Part shown: piece by piece, positions 17,436 to 25,864 of the stretch | Layout of the letters: every line of letters begins with the position of its first letter | Position numbering within the stretch: the stretch's first letter is position 1 | DNA from: Pseudomonas kielensis | Lineage (GTDB): Bacteria; Pseudomonadota; Gammaproteobacteria; Pseudomonadales; Pseudomonadaceae | Reading direction: 5' to 3' | NCBI RefSeq assembly: GCF_014236655.1 | Contig: NZ_JACMYG010000025.1 | Span: 24,319 to 88,318 of the forward strand | Length of the DNA stretch: 64,000 bases | Position numbers and translations under genes: made by a program | The notes under the pieces: generated by a model | The model's database searches: none | Told to the model about the DNA's origin: nothing | Seen by the model: the letters and a program-made list of their open reading frames with translations, nothing else

Positions 17436-17753
17436 ATGGCCTCTCTTGCGATGAAAATCACCCTTGAACGTATCGCCCTGTTCCAGTTCACCCCCAAACA
17501 CAGCGCACAGGCCCGTGCGATGCTGGATTGGTCATTGGAGCAATTATCCCGCGAGTCCGGGGTCAGCGTAGACGCGATAGCGCGGTTCGAAGCCGGCGCC
17601 GAAGTGCTCGACGTCACCCGCCTGGCCTTGGCCTACCGGTTGGAGGCCGAGGGCCTGGTGTTCTTTCCCGGCTTTGCCCCGGGTCGGGGCATGGGCGTCA
17701 GGGGGTCGGCACCGGATCCGGTGGGGCGGGCGGATTTCGCGATGATCGAGTGA
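17436..17753 (+). CDS. Small XRE-type helix-turn-helix protein, probably SOS-controlled
   Basis: 105 residues with a Cro/XRE helix-turn-helix at about 27-70 (LDWSLEQLSRESGVSVDAIARFEAG). The short C-terminal tail is Gly/Pro-rich. ATG 17436 has GGAG six bases before it, which selects this start over the upstream frame from 17289. A LexA-type box precedes it, so DNA damage probably induces it. No phage genes flank it. Its targets are unknown. It converges on the downstream hydrolase gene, with a stem-forming repeat (17763-17770 / 17784-17791) between them. Confidence 0.75.
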   Translation: MASLAMKITLERIALFQFTPKHSAQARAMLDWSLEQLSRESGVSVDAIARFEAGAEVLDVTRLALAYRLEAEGLVFFPGFAPGRGMGVRGSAPDPVGRADFAMIE

Positions 17754-17774
17754 TCAACTCAACGGTTGCCCACC

Positions 17775-18830
17775 TTAACCATTGGCAACCGCCTGCTCAC
17801 CCTGCCCTTCAACCTCAAGCCACCACGCCTGCCCGTGTAGCGGCTGGTTGAGGTTGAAGGCTTCACCCATTTGCGGGGTGGTGATGGACACATTGTGATC
17901 CCAGGCCAGGGCCAGGATACGGTCGAAGGGTTCGTGCCAGGCGTGCATCGACAAATCGAAGGTGCCATTGTGGATCGGCAACAGCCAACGCCCCTTGAGG
18001 TCGATGTGAGCTTGCAGGGTTTGTTCCGGTTGCATGTGGATCAGTGGCCATTCGACGTTGTAGGCACCGGTTTCCATCAGGGTCAGGTCGAAGGGCCCGA
18101 ACTGTTCGCCGATCGCCTTGAAGCCGTCGAAGTAGCCGGTGTCACCGCTGAAGAAGATGCGCTTGTCGCTGTCGATCACGACCCATGAAGCCCAGAGGGT
18201 GCTGTTGCCATCGAACAGACCACGACCGGAAAAGTGTTGGGACGGAGTGGCGATGAAATGAATCCCATTGATCTGCGTGCCTTCCCACCAGTCGAGTTGA
18301 CGCACCTTGCTGGCATCGACGCCCCACTTGATCAAGGTCTCACCCACGCCCAACGGTGTGATGAAGTGGCGGGTCTTGTCTGCCAGTTTGAGGACGGTCT
18401 GATAGTCGAGGTGATCGTAGTGGTCGTGGGACAAGATCACCGCTTCGATCTCAGGCAACTCATCAAGACTGATCGGCGGCTGATGAAAGCGCTTGGGGCC
18501 GGCCCACTGTACCGGGGAAGCACGCTCGGCGAAGACCGGGTCGGTCAGCCAGTACTTATCGCGCAGTTTCAGCAGGACAGTGGAGTGCCCTAGCCGGAAC
18601 ACGCTGTGATTAGGGGCACTGTGCAACTGCTCGCGAGTCAGGCCCTGCACCGGAATCGCTCCAGCTGGCCGGGTATTGCGCGGCTTGTTGAACAACATGT
18701 TCCAGAAGATCTGCACCGTTTTGCGCAAGCCAGGTTGGCGTACCGCGGCAGGGTTGCGGTAGCGGCCCTGCTCCTGGCGTGAGGTTTTCAATTCTGTGGC
18801 GCTGTCCGCCTGGTAAGAGAAAGTGGCCAT
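17775..18830 (-). CDS. Metallo-beta-lactamase-fold hydrolase (UlaG/NAPE-PLD-like)
   Basis: 351 residues. The metal-binding signature HDHYDH is at residues 135-140, and later ligands appear in PSQHFSGRG and FSGDTGYFDG, matching the L-ascorbate-6-P lactonase/NAPE-phospholipase D branch of the fold. A basic N-terminal extension of about 60 residues precedes the domain, with no clear signal peptide. The start at 18830 has an upstream GGAG. It is divergent from a TetR regulator across a palindromic operator, so TetR probably represses it. The substrate cannot be told from sequence. Confidence 0.86.
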   Translation of the reverse strand: MATFSYQADSATELKTSRQEQGRYRNPAAVRQPGLRKTVQIFWNMLFNKPRNTRPAGAIPVQGLTREQLHSAPNHSVFRLGHSTVLLKLRDKYWLTDPVFAERASPVQWAGPKRFHQPPISLDELPEIEAVILSHDHYDHLDYQTVLKLADKTRHFITPLGVGETLIKWGVDASKVRQLDWWEGTQINGIHFIATPSQHFSGRGLFDGNSTLWASWVVIDSDKRIFFSGDTGYFDGFKAIGEQFGPFDLTLMETGAYNVEWPLIHMQPEQTLQAHIDLKGRWLLPIHNGTFDLSMHAWHEPFDRILALAWDHNVSITTPQMGEAFNLNQPLHGQAWWLEVEGQGEQAVANG

Positions 18831-18937
18831 GTTCAAATGACTCCAGAAAAACCGCTGTAGCCGGTGATTTTCTTTTTTGGACAATAAAGGGCCAATGCAC
18901 GCACGCGTCAGCCGAAGACTCTGATTGTTCACCGCAC

Positions 18938-18959
18938 AACTACACTGCACGGTGTAGTT
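18938..18959. promoter_or_regulatory. Palindromic operator between hydrolase and TetR genes
   Basis: Perfect 8-base inverted repeat AACTACAC / GTGTAGTT around a six-base centre, midway between the divergent genes. The TACA...TGTA arms are typical of TetR-family sites. Confidence 0.7.
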
Positions 18960-19033
18960 TCTAGATTGCAACAAACCCTGGAATAAGTAAACTGCTGAGT
19001 GTAAGTGCTCACCCTCTCTGCCGAAGCGTATTT

Positions 19034-19642
19034 ATGACAGCTCCCCAGCGCCTGACCGACCGTAAACGCGAAGCCATTGTCCAGGCGGCGATCAGCGAAT
19101 TCCGTAGCAACGGTTTCGATATCACCAGCATGGACAAGATTGCCGCAACGGCGGGGGTATCCAAGCGCACCGTGTACAACCACTTTGCCAGCAAGGAAGA
19201 GTTGTTCGCCGAAATTCTCCACCGTTTGTGGACCAACATTTGCGCCCAGGAAGACAGCGTCTACAGCCCCGGGCAACCGCTGCGCGAGCAGCTCAGGCAG
19301 TTGCTGCGCGACAAGCTGGCGCTGTTGGCGGACAACAGCTTCCTCGACCTGGCCCGAGTGGCTATCGCCGCCACCATCCATTCACCCGAGCGTGCCCAGG
19401 ACATGGTCCTGCGCATCGGCGAGCGCGAGGAAGCCCTGACCGCCTGGATTCGTGCGGCCCAGGCTGACGGCGCACTCAAGCCGGTCGATCCCGAGTTCGC
19501 CGCGCAGCAGTTGCATGGGATGCTCAAGGCCTTCGCCTTCTGGCCACAGATCTCCATGAACCAGCCGACGCTGTCCGCCGAGATGCAGAGCACTGTCATC
19601 GAGTCGGCGCTGGACATGTTCCTGGCCTGCTATCAGCGCTGA
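19034..19642 (+). CDS. TetR/AcrR-family transcriptional regulator
   Basis: 202 residues. The N-terminal helix-turn-helix (about 10-56) reads AISEFRSNGFDITSMDKIAATAGVS with the following KRTVYNHFASKEELF, classic TetR. The C-terminal ligand domain resembles the AefR-type group. It is divergent from the metallo-hydrolase and probably autoregulated through the intervening palindrome. The upstream ribosome site is weak, but the start agrees with the domain boundary. Confidence 0.92.
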   Translation: MTAPQRLTDRKREAIVQAAISEFRSNGFDITSMDKIAATAGVSKRTVYNHFASKEELFAEILHRLWTNICAQEDSVYSPGQPLREQLRQLLRDKLALLADNSFLDLARVAIAATIHSPERAQDMVLRIGEREEALTAWIRAAQADGALKPVDPEFAAQQLHGMLKAFAFWPQISMNQPTLSAEMQSTVIESALDMFLACYQR

Positions 19643-19830
19643 TCCGTCACGCCAGTGCCCCTGAGCTAAGCTGTCATGCCGCAGGCCAGTGCCCGGAGCC
19701 TGTACCGGGCTATCATCTACCTGATGTTCAAGCCTGCAATAAATGACACTATTGACCTGTTTGTTCGATGGATCGCAGCCCTGGATAAAACACAACAAAG
19801 TGTTTCAGGGCGATATGAGCGCAGTGAGCT

Positions 19831-20889
19831 ATGCAAAATCACCCCGGTAAAGGCCTGTCGTTTGCCAAGCGTATCTATAAGCCGCGGATCATTGGCCTGG
19901 GCATTGGCTGCATCAGTGTCGCTGCGGCGCTGTATCCCCTGGGGGTGCCGACCTGGGTCTGGGCCCTGCTGGGCTTCAATGCCGTGTGCTGGGCGCACCT
20001 GGCCTATCAACTGGCGACCCGCTCGGCGTCCCCCTACCAGGCGGAACGCCGCAACCTGCTGATCGACTCGTTGCTGGGCGGTTTCTGGGCCGCGACCATG
20101 CATTTCAATCCCCTGGCCACCGTGACCATCCTCTCGATGATGGCCATGAACAACGTGGCCGCCGGCGGGTTGCGCCTATTGGTCCAGGGCATCCTCGCCC
20201 AACTGCTGGGCATCGGCATTTCATGGGCGCTGCTGGGGGCCGGTTTCTCACCGCAGGTCAGCCAGCTCCAGGTGTATGCCTGCCTACCAATGCTGACGCT
20301 CTACCCACTCGCGGTGGGCATGGTCTGCTATCGACTGGCGATCAAGCTGTCCGAGCACAAACGCGCACTGAGTGCCTTGAGCCGCACCGACAGCCTGACC
20401 GGCCTGCTCAATCATGGCGCCTGGAAAGACCTGCTGCACGTCAGCTTCCGCGAGTGCCAACAGCAGCAGGTCCAGGCCACCATTGGCCTGATCGACATCG
20501 ATCACTTCAAGGCCATCAATGACACCTACGGACACATCGTTGGCGACAGCGTGTTGCGCCAGCTCAGCACCGAACTCAAGCGCAACCTGCGGCAAAACGA
20601 CCTGGCGGGACGCTACGGCGGTGATGAGTTCTGTGTGATCCTGCCGAACCTGTCACTGGACCAGGCCACCGAGGTGATGGAGCGTCTACGCCTGGTCTTC
20701 GCCGATTATCGCCACCCTGCCATCGCGCAATTGAAGGTCAGCCTGAGCATTGGCCTGGCCACCTATCAAGCGCATTTCAGCGATGCCGGGCAGTGGCTCG
20801 AAGCTGCCGACAAGGCGCTGTACAGTGCCAAGAGCAATGGCCGCAACAGAATCAGCAGCGCACGGGTCAGCACACCAGATCCGGCATGA
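19831..20889 (+). CDS. MASE2-GGDEF diguanylate cyclase (AdrA/DgcC-like)
   Basis: Inner-membrane enzyme that makes cyclic-di-GMP from two GTP. 352 residues. The first 170 residues are a MASE2-type membrane sensor with several helices. The GGDEF domain (about 180-345) has intact GGDEF at 263-267 and a full inhibitory I-site R254-Q-N-D257, so product feedback is expected. No EAL domain. Probably monocistronic; the DUF1003 gene starts 57 bases later. E. coli DgcC drives cellulose synthesis, but the target here is unknown. Confidence 0.92.
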   Translation: MQNHPGKGLSFAKRIYKPRIIGLGIGCISVAAALYPLGVPTWVWALLGFNAVCWAHLAYQLATRSASPYQAERRNLLIDSLLGGFWAATMHFNPLATVTILSMMAMNNVAAGGLRLLVQGILAQLLGIGISWALLGAGFSPQVSQLQVYACLPMLTLYPLAVGMVCYRLAIKLSEHKRALSALSRTDSLTGLLNHGAWKDLLHVSFRECQQQQVQATIGLIDIDHFKAINDTYGHIVGDSVLRQLSTELKRNLRQNDLAGRYGGDEFCVILPNLSLDQATEVMERLRLVFADYRHPAIAQLKVSLSIGLATYQAHFSDAGQWLEAADKALYSAKSNGRNRISSARVSTPDPA

Positions 20890-20946
20890 GTGCAGTGCCG
20901 TGGGGAGTATAGTGAGCCTCAGTCCCCCGGCCCTGCAGAGACCCTC

Positions 20947-21486
20947 ATGAACCCAACCAAAACGCCCACACCTCCCGCAGCCCCGGTCGACCACCTGCGC
21001 TTTCACCGTCCCCACGCGCATCTGGCCGCGACCTTCGGCAACGACACCTTCGCCCTGAAAGCCGAGGCCTTTGCGCGTTTTTTCGGCACGCCGACCTTTC
21101 TCGGTGCTCAAACCCTGATCGTCGCCATCTGGATCGCCCTCAACACCACCGGCGTGACCTCCTTCGATGTCTACCCGTTCATCCTGCTCAACCTGGCATT
21201 CAGCCTCCAGGCAGCCTACGCCGCTCCGTTGATCCTGCTCGCGCAAACCCGTCAGGCCGCGCGCGACAAGGCCCAGTCCGATGCCGACGCGCAACACCGT
21301 GAGGCCCTGGCCGTGGCCAATGCCGAACGCCAGGCGCAAGCGGCGCAGAATGCCGCCCAACTGCTGCAACTGCTGGAGCAGAACACCCGACTCACGGAAA
21401 TGACCAAGACTCTGACCGAGCGCATCGAAAACCTCACCTCACAGGTGCATCAGCACGTCCTGGGCACCCCACCCCCACAGGCCTGA
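20947..21486 (+). CDS. DUF1003 membrane protein
   Basis: 179 residues. Two membrane helices (about 55-72 and 80-100; motifs GAQTLIVAIWIALNT and PFILLNLAFSLQAAYAAPLILL) match the DUF1003 family. They are followed by a long Ala/Gln-rich helix, probably a coiled coil on the cytoplasmic side (about 105-168). ATG at 20947; the 19 upstream in-frame codons lack support. The function of the family is not established. Confidence 0.85.
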   Translation: MNPTKTPTPPAAPVDHLRFHRPHAHLAATFGNDTFALKAEAFARFFGTPTFLGAQTLIVAIWIALNTTGVTSFDVYPFILLNLAFSLQAAYAAPLILLAQTRQAARDKAQSDADAQHREALAVANAERQAQAAQNAAQLLQLLEQNTRLTEMTKTLTERIENLTSQVHQHVLGTPPPQA

Positions 21487-21492
21487 CGCGTC

Positions 21493-22380
21493 CTAGGCGG
21501 GCAAACGAATGGCTCGCGCCAACTCATCAAACAGGGTCACTACCGAGCGCAGCGCGCGGCAGTCCGGGCGGGTCAGCAACCACAGGCTGGTGTCGTAACC
21601 CAACAAGGGTTCGCTCAACGGGCGCAGCCCCTGGCCAGGGTCGATCAGAAAGTCCGGCAAGGCCGCCACCCCAAGCCCGGCACGCACCAACTCAGTCACC
21701 GCGAGCATGCTGTTGCAGCGGTAGCTCGGCTGTACGCCCGGCAGTTGCTGGCGTCGCCAGGTGACGGTGGGATGGTCCGGCAGGAAGTCATCCGGCGCGA
21801 TCCAACTCTGGCGCGCGAGCTCGCCCGGATCGACCGACTGCAGGTAATTCACGCTGGCGCACACCCGGTAGGACACAGTCGCCAGGCGACGGCCCACCAG
21901 ATGCTCCGGTGGCGCCTGGGTCAGGCGCAGGGCTATGTCGGCATCGCGGCGGCTGAGGTTGGCAAAATCGTTGGAGGTGCTCAGCTCCAGGGTCAACGCC
22001 GGATAGCCCGGCATGAACTGCGCCAGGGCCGGCAGCAACAAGGCATGCAGGACCGAGTCCGTACAGGTCAGGCGCACCGTGCCGCTGATGACTTCACCGC
22101 CCTGCTCCACCCCGACCCGCGCAGCATCCAGTGCCTGTTCGGCACGTTCGGCCTGTTCGGCCAGGGTGTGCGCCAGGCTGGTGGGCAAGTAGCCGGCGCG
22201 GCTTTTCTCGAACAGCGCCTGGCCCAAACCGGCTTCCAGGCGCCGGACCGCACGAAACACCGTCGAGACATCAACCTTGAGCAACGCTGCGGCCCGGGCC
22301 AGAGAACCGCCGCGGACCAACGCCAGGATCAGCACCAGGTCGGGGTAGTCCAGTTGATAGTGCGTCGCTGCATTGAACAC
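21493..22380 (-). CDS. LysR-family transcriptional regulator
   Basis: About 295 residues from a GTG at 22380: winged helix-turn-helix (LVRGGSLARAAALLKVDVSTVFRAVRRLE) and a LysR substrate-binding domain. No ATG lies near the domain boundary; the frame's first ATG at 22476 would overlap the divergent gene, so the GTG (or a TTG five codons upstream) is chosen with reservation. It is divergent from the amidotransferase-like gene and probably controls it through the short shared region, which has AT-rich sequence between two GCCAAT motifs. Confidence 0.85.
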   Translation of the reverse strand: MFNAATHYQLDYPDLVLILALVRGGSLARAAALLKVDVSTVFRAVRRLEAGLGQALFEKSRAGYLPTSLAHTLAEQAERAEQALDAARVGVEQGGEVISGTVRLTCTDSVLHALLLPALAQFMPGYPALTLELSTSNDFANLSRRDADIALRLTQAPPEHLVGRRLATVSYRVCASVNYLQSVDPGELARQSWIAPDDFLPDHPTVTWRRQQLPGVQPSYRCNSMLAVTELVRAGLGVAALPDFLIDPGQGLRPLSEPLLGYDTSLWLLTRPDCRALRSVVTLFDELARAIRLPA

Positions 22381-22457
22381 TTGGGTAAACGCCAATATTG
22401 ATTGCGTGAACGCCAATCTATAGTGCCCTCCAACAACCGACAAGTCTTGGAGACGCC

Positions 22458-23168
22458 ATGTCCAATCCAGCCCCACTGCGCATAGCCCTGATCGGCGACT
22501 ACGCCCCCCAGGTCCTCGCCCACCAGGCCATTCCCCTGGCCCTGAACCTGGCCGCCCAGCACACGGGGCGGGACGTGCAGTCGCAGTGGCTGGCCACCGA
22601 GCGGATCGACGCCCAGACCCGATTCACCGACTTCGACGGCTTCTGGTGCGTGCCCGCCAGCCCTTACCGCAACACCGACGGTGCGTTACGGGCGATTCAG
22701 TTTGCCCGGCAACAGCTGCGGCCGTTCCTCGGTACCTGCGGTGGGTTTCAACACGCGGTGCTGGAGTTCGCGCGGCATGTCCTGGGCTGGACCGACGCCG
22801 AGCATGGCGAAACCTCGCCTGAGGCCACGCGCGCCGTGATCACGCCCCTGAGCTGCGCCTTGGTCGAAGCCGTCGACACTATCGAGTTGCGCGACGGCTC
22901 ACGGATTGCCGCTGCCTACGCCTGCCAGCACATCCGCGAAGGCTACCGCTGCCGCTACGGGATCAACCCCGAGTTCGCCGACGCCCTGCAGACCCATGGC
23001 CTGCGTACCACAGGCCACGATGCTGACGGTGATCCGCGGGCCATCGAATTACAGGGCCATCCGTTCTTCGTCGCCAGCCTGTTTCAACCCGAACGGGCAG
23101 CGCTCGAGGGCCGGCTGCCGCCCTTGGTCAACGCCTTTGTCGAGGCCTGCGCGAGGAACCCGCGATGA
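22458..23168 (+). CDS. CTP-synthase-C-terminal-like amidotransferase protein
   Basis: 236 residues resembling the class I glutamine amidotransferase half of CTP synthase without the synthase half (the family annotated as CTP synthase C-terminal region-related (seleno)protein). The nucleophile elbow GTCGG keeps Cys94, the position where some relatives carry selenocysteine. The region that in CTP synthase reads FHPE is FQPE here (HPFFVASLFQPER), so the catalytic His is replaced by Gln and glutaminase activity is doubtful. Its stop overlaps the next start by four bases (ATGA). Probably regulated by the divergent LysR. Confidence 0.82.
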   Translation: MSNPAPLRIALIGDYAPQVLAHQAIPLALNLAAQHTGRDVQSQWLATERIDAQTRFTDFDGFWCVPASPYRNTDGALRAIQFARQQLRPFLGTCGGFQHAVLEFARHVLGWTDAEHGETSPEATRAVITPLSCALVEAVDTIELRDGSRIAAAYACQHIREGYRCRYGINPEFADALQTHGLRTTGHDADGDPRAIELQGHPFFVASLFQPERAALEGRLPPLVNAFVEACARNPR

Positions 23169-23488
23169 TCGCCAGCACCCCAACGGCCCCCTACTACGCG
23201 GTGATCTTTACCTCGCTGCGCACGGCGGGCGATCACGGCTACGACCAGGCGGCACAGCGCATGGTCGAACTGGCCCGCGAGCAACCGGGGTTTCTCGGCG
23301 TGGAATCGGCGCGCGGTGAAGATGGCCTGGGCATCACGGTTTCCTACTGGCGCGACGAAGCGGCGATCCTCGCGTGGAAGCGCCACGCCGAACACAGCGC
23401 CATCCGCGAGCAAGGTCGCGCGATCTGGTACCAGGGGTTTCACACGCGAGTGTGCAGGGTCGAGCGCTCGTATGCCTTCGCAACCTAA
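23165..23488 (+). CDS. Antibiotic biosynthesis monooxygenase-family (ABM) protein
   Basis: 107 residues with the ferredoxin-like ABM fold: AQRMVELAREQPGFLGVES, then SYWRDEAAILAWKRHAEH. Members act as cofactor-free monooxygenases or small-molecule binding proteins. The four-base ATGA overlap with the preceding gene indicates translational coupling. Its stop overlaps the stop of the convergent DUF2025 gene by four bases. Confidence 0.86.
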   Translation: MIASTPTAPYYAVIFTSLRTAGDHGYDQAAQRMVELAREQPGFLGVESARGEDGLGITVSYWRDEAAILAWKRHAEHSAIREQGRAIWYQGFHTRVCRVERSYAFAT

Positions 23489-23811
23489 CCCGGCACCCGC
23501 TCGCGCAGCGCCGAAATCTCCGGCATATCGGCGCGGCGCATATACACCCGCAAAGGTTCGCTGATATTGATTCGCTCGTCGATGTTCTGATCCAGCAACA
23601 GTTGGATCAGTTGACGCTTGAGGGTCATGGCCTGCGCAGGACCAGGGGCCCAGACGAACTCGCTGGTGGGAATGATGCCGTCGTCGGCGACATCCATGCC
23701 GAACGAGTCTTCGCTGAAACGCACGATGTACTGGCCGGTCTTGCGGTTGAGGCCAACAAAGCCGTGGAGTTGGTCGGCAGCCTGGCAGATGAGTTGCGAA
23801 GTGATGCGCAT
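23485..23811 (-). CDS. DUF2025 protein
   Basis: 108 residues starting MRITSQLICQAADQLHGFVG, with the conserved segment RKTGQYIVRFSEDSFGMDVADD. Small soluble protein of a family largely confined to Pseudomonas; function unknown. The open frame continues upstream for more than 2 kb, but that part is antisense to glpQ and the AraC gene and is not coding. The start is set by the conserved N-terminus. Confidence 0.85.
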   Translation of the reverse strand: MRITSQLICQAADQLHGFVGLNRKTGQYIVRFSEDSFGMDVADDGIIPTSEFVWAPGPAQAMTLKRQLIQLLLDQNIDERINISEPLRVYMRRADMPEISALRERVPG

Positions 23812-24048
23812 GATAAACCTCACGAAAGGTCCCAATGGACCGCTGATCAATGGTTTACACGCAGGGCAAGCCTCCGGGTTTCCCTCTGCCGGGGAAACTG
23901 CCGGGGCCAAGAGTACTGCAAAGTCGCGCACAAAAGCGCGGAAAAAACCGTCTGCGGCGGGGTTTATGTCGGTCCTGCGATAGCACAACTGTCGCTCAGT
24001 TGTTAAAAGGTAGTCCTTTGCAAAACGACTGACGAAAGGACTTCGACC

Positions 24049-25176
24049 ATGCCTGTCAACTTCACCCACAGCGCCCTGCTGCTGAGCCTGATGCTCAGCG
24101 TCGGCCAGGCACAGGCTCTCAGCCAGCCCGGCCCGAACGCGCTGGCCACCGCCAACGGCATCCCGCACCCGGCCGTGATCGCCCACCGCGGCGCCTCCTT
24201 CGATGCCCCGGAATCCACCGCCGCCGCCTATAAACTGGCACGCGACCTGGGGGCCGACTACCTGGAGCTGGACCTGCAACGCAGCAAGGACGGCGTGCTG
24301 TTCGCCCTGCACGACGACAACCTGCAACGCACCACCGACGTCGCCAGCAAATTCCCTGAACGCAAGGACAGCCCGGCCAACGCCTTCACCCTCGCCGAGC
24401 TGAAAACCCTCGATGCCGGCAGCTGGTTCAACAGCGCCTACCCGGATCGCGCCCGCCCTGCGTACGCAGGCCTGAAAATCCTCACGCTGGACGAAGTCAT
24501 CGACATCGCCCAGGGCAACCCACTGCACAAGCCCGGCCTGTACATCGAGACCAAGGAGCCCCAGCAATTCCCGGGGATCGAGCGTGACCTCAAGGACAAG
24601 CTGCAAGACCGCGGCTGGCTGAGTCCCGCCGGCTCCAAGCTGGCCAAGAGCGAACTGAGCGTGGGCCAGGGCAAAGGCAAGGTGGTGCTGCAGACCTTCG
24701 ACAAGAACAGCCTGCAGATGCTGCACAAGGAAATGCCCCAGGTGCCCAAGATCCTGCTGCTGTGGATCGCCGAGGGCAGCATTGAGCCCAAGTCCAAGGT
24801 CAAGTTCGCCGAGTCCGGAGACAAGGACAAGGCCACCTTCTATGCCCGGCAACAACCCAAGGACAACGCCGCCTTCGAGCAATGGGTCAACGACGCCAAG
24901 GCCCTGGGTGCGATCGGCACGGGCCCCTCCGCGACCCTGACCCACCTCGGCGACCAGAGTTACGCCAACCTGGTACAGCCCTGGATGAACCAGTACACCC
25001 ACGACCAGGGCCTGCTGGTGCATGCCTACACCATCGACGAAAACGTCGACTTCAAGAAGGTCATGGACGCTGGCGTCGACGGCATCTTCACCAACCGCGC
25101 CAGCGAACTGCTCAAGTACTACCAGCGCCCGACAACCGGCAGTGTGGCCCAGTTGCTTGAACGCAACGGCTACTGA
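24049..25176 (+). CDS. glpQ: Periplasmic glycerophosphodiester phosphodiesterase
   Basis: Hydrolyses glycerophosphodiesters to glycerol-3-phosphate and an alcohol, supplying phosphate and carbon. 375 residues: a signal peptide (1-23, ending GQAQA), then a GDPD TIM barrel with H46-R47 (VIAHRGAS), E73/D75 (LELDL) and H88 (FALHDD). A weak direct-repeat match to a Pho box lies at 23989-24006, so phosphate control is possible but unproven. The next gene starts at the base after its stop. Confidence 0.93.
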   Translation: MPVNFTHSALLLSLMLSVGQAQALSQPGPNALATANGIPHPAVIAHRGASFDAPESTAAAYKLARDLGADYLELDLQRSKDGVLFALHDDNLQRTTDVASKFPERKDSPANAFTLAELKTLDAGSWFNSAYPDRARPAYAGLKILTLDEVIDIAQGNPLHKPGLYIETKEPQQFPGIERDLKDKLQDRGWLSPAGSKLAKSELSVGQGKGKVVLQTFDKNSLQMLHKEMPQVPKILLLWIAEGSIEPKSKVKFAESGDKDKATFYARQQPKDNAAFEQWVNDAKALGAIGTGPSATLTHLGDQSYANLVQPWMNQYTHDQGLLVHAYTIDENVDFKKVMDAGVDGIFTNRASELLKYYQRPTTGSVAQLLERNGY

Positions 25177-25860
25177 GTGAGCAACGAGCACGAGTGGAAG
25201 GGCCAACTGTGGCTGGGCCGCGACTATGGCCTGGTCCACGGCAAACTGGGGCGCACCGCGCCTCATGCACATTACGCCCATCAGGTAATGATCGCTGGCG
25301 GTCAACCGCTGCAGGTCAGCCTGGAAGGTACCCCGCAGGTCACCGACCGGCTGTTTATCGAATCGCTGCGCAACCACGCCATCATGCAAGGCTCGGACAA
25401 CGTCCTGTGTATCTACGCCGAGCCCTTGATGTTCGAGGCCCAGGCCCTGCAGGACTGTCTGGCCGACGTCGAGCCGTCCTTGCCGGCCATTGCCCAGGCC
25501 TTGCTGCAGTGTCCACGGCGCCCCCTCACCGACCCACGTATCGGCCGCGCCCTGCAGGCCCTGGACAGCTTGCTGGCCGGCAAGGTCTCGGCGGCGTCCC
25601 TGGCCGCGCAGGCCCATGTATCCCTGAGCCAACTGGAACGGCTGTTCACCCGCCAGGTCGGCCTGCCCGTTCGGCGCCTGGTGCTCTGGCGCCGTCTGCG
25701 CCTGGCCATGGCACTGATGCTGTCTGGCAGCAATCTCACGGAGGCCGCCCACGCTGCCGGGTTCGCCGATGCCGCGCACCTGTCGCGCAGCCTGAAGAAA
25801 ATCTTCGGGGTGACCGCCAGCCACGGCCTGAACGGCATGCACATCCGCCTGCTCGACTGA
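25177..25860 (+). CDS. AraC-family transcriptional regulator
   Basis: 227 residues. The C-terminal double helix-turn-helix (about 140-225) includes SLAAQAHVSLSQLERLF and AAHAAGFADAAHLSRSLKKIFG. The N-terminal part looks like a cupin-type sensor (HAHYAHQVMIAGG). The start is a GTG at 25177, immediately after the glpQ stop with no gap, so it is probably translated from the glpQ message. It may respond to a GlpQ product, but that is inference. Convergent with the following gene. Confidence 0.88.
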   Translation: MSNEHEWKGQLWLGRDYGLVHGKLGRTAPHAHYAHQVMIAGGQPLQVSLEGTPQVTDRLFIESLRNHAIMQGSDNVLCIYAEPLMFEAQALQDCLADVEPSLPAIAQALLQCPRRPLTDPRIGRALQALDSLLAGKVSAASLAAQAHVSLSQLERLFTRQVGLPVRRLVLWRRLRLAMALMLSGSNLTEAAHAAGFADAAHLSRSLKKIFGVTASHGLNGMHIRLLD

Positions 25861-25864
25861 GCCC

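Noticed and set aside
23989..24006. Possible Pho box before glpQ
   Set aside because: Only about 9 of 14 positions match; not listed as a feature, though mentioned as a lead.
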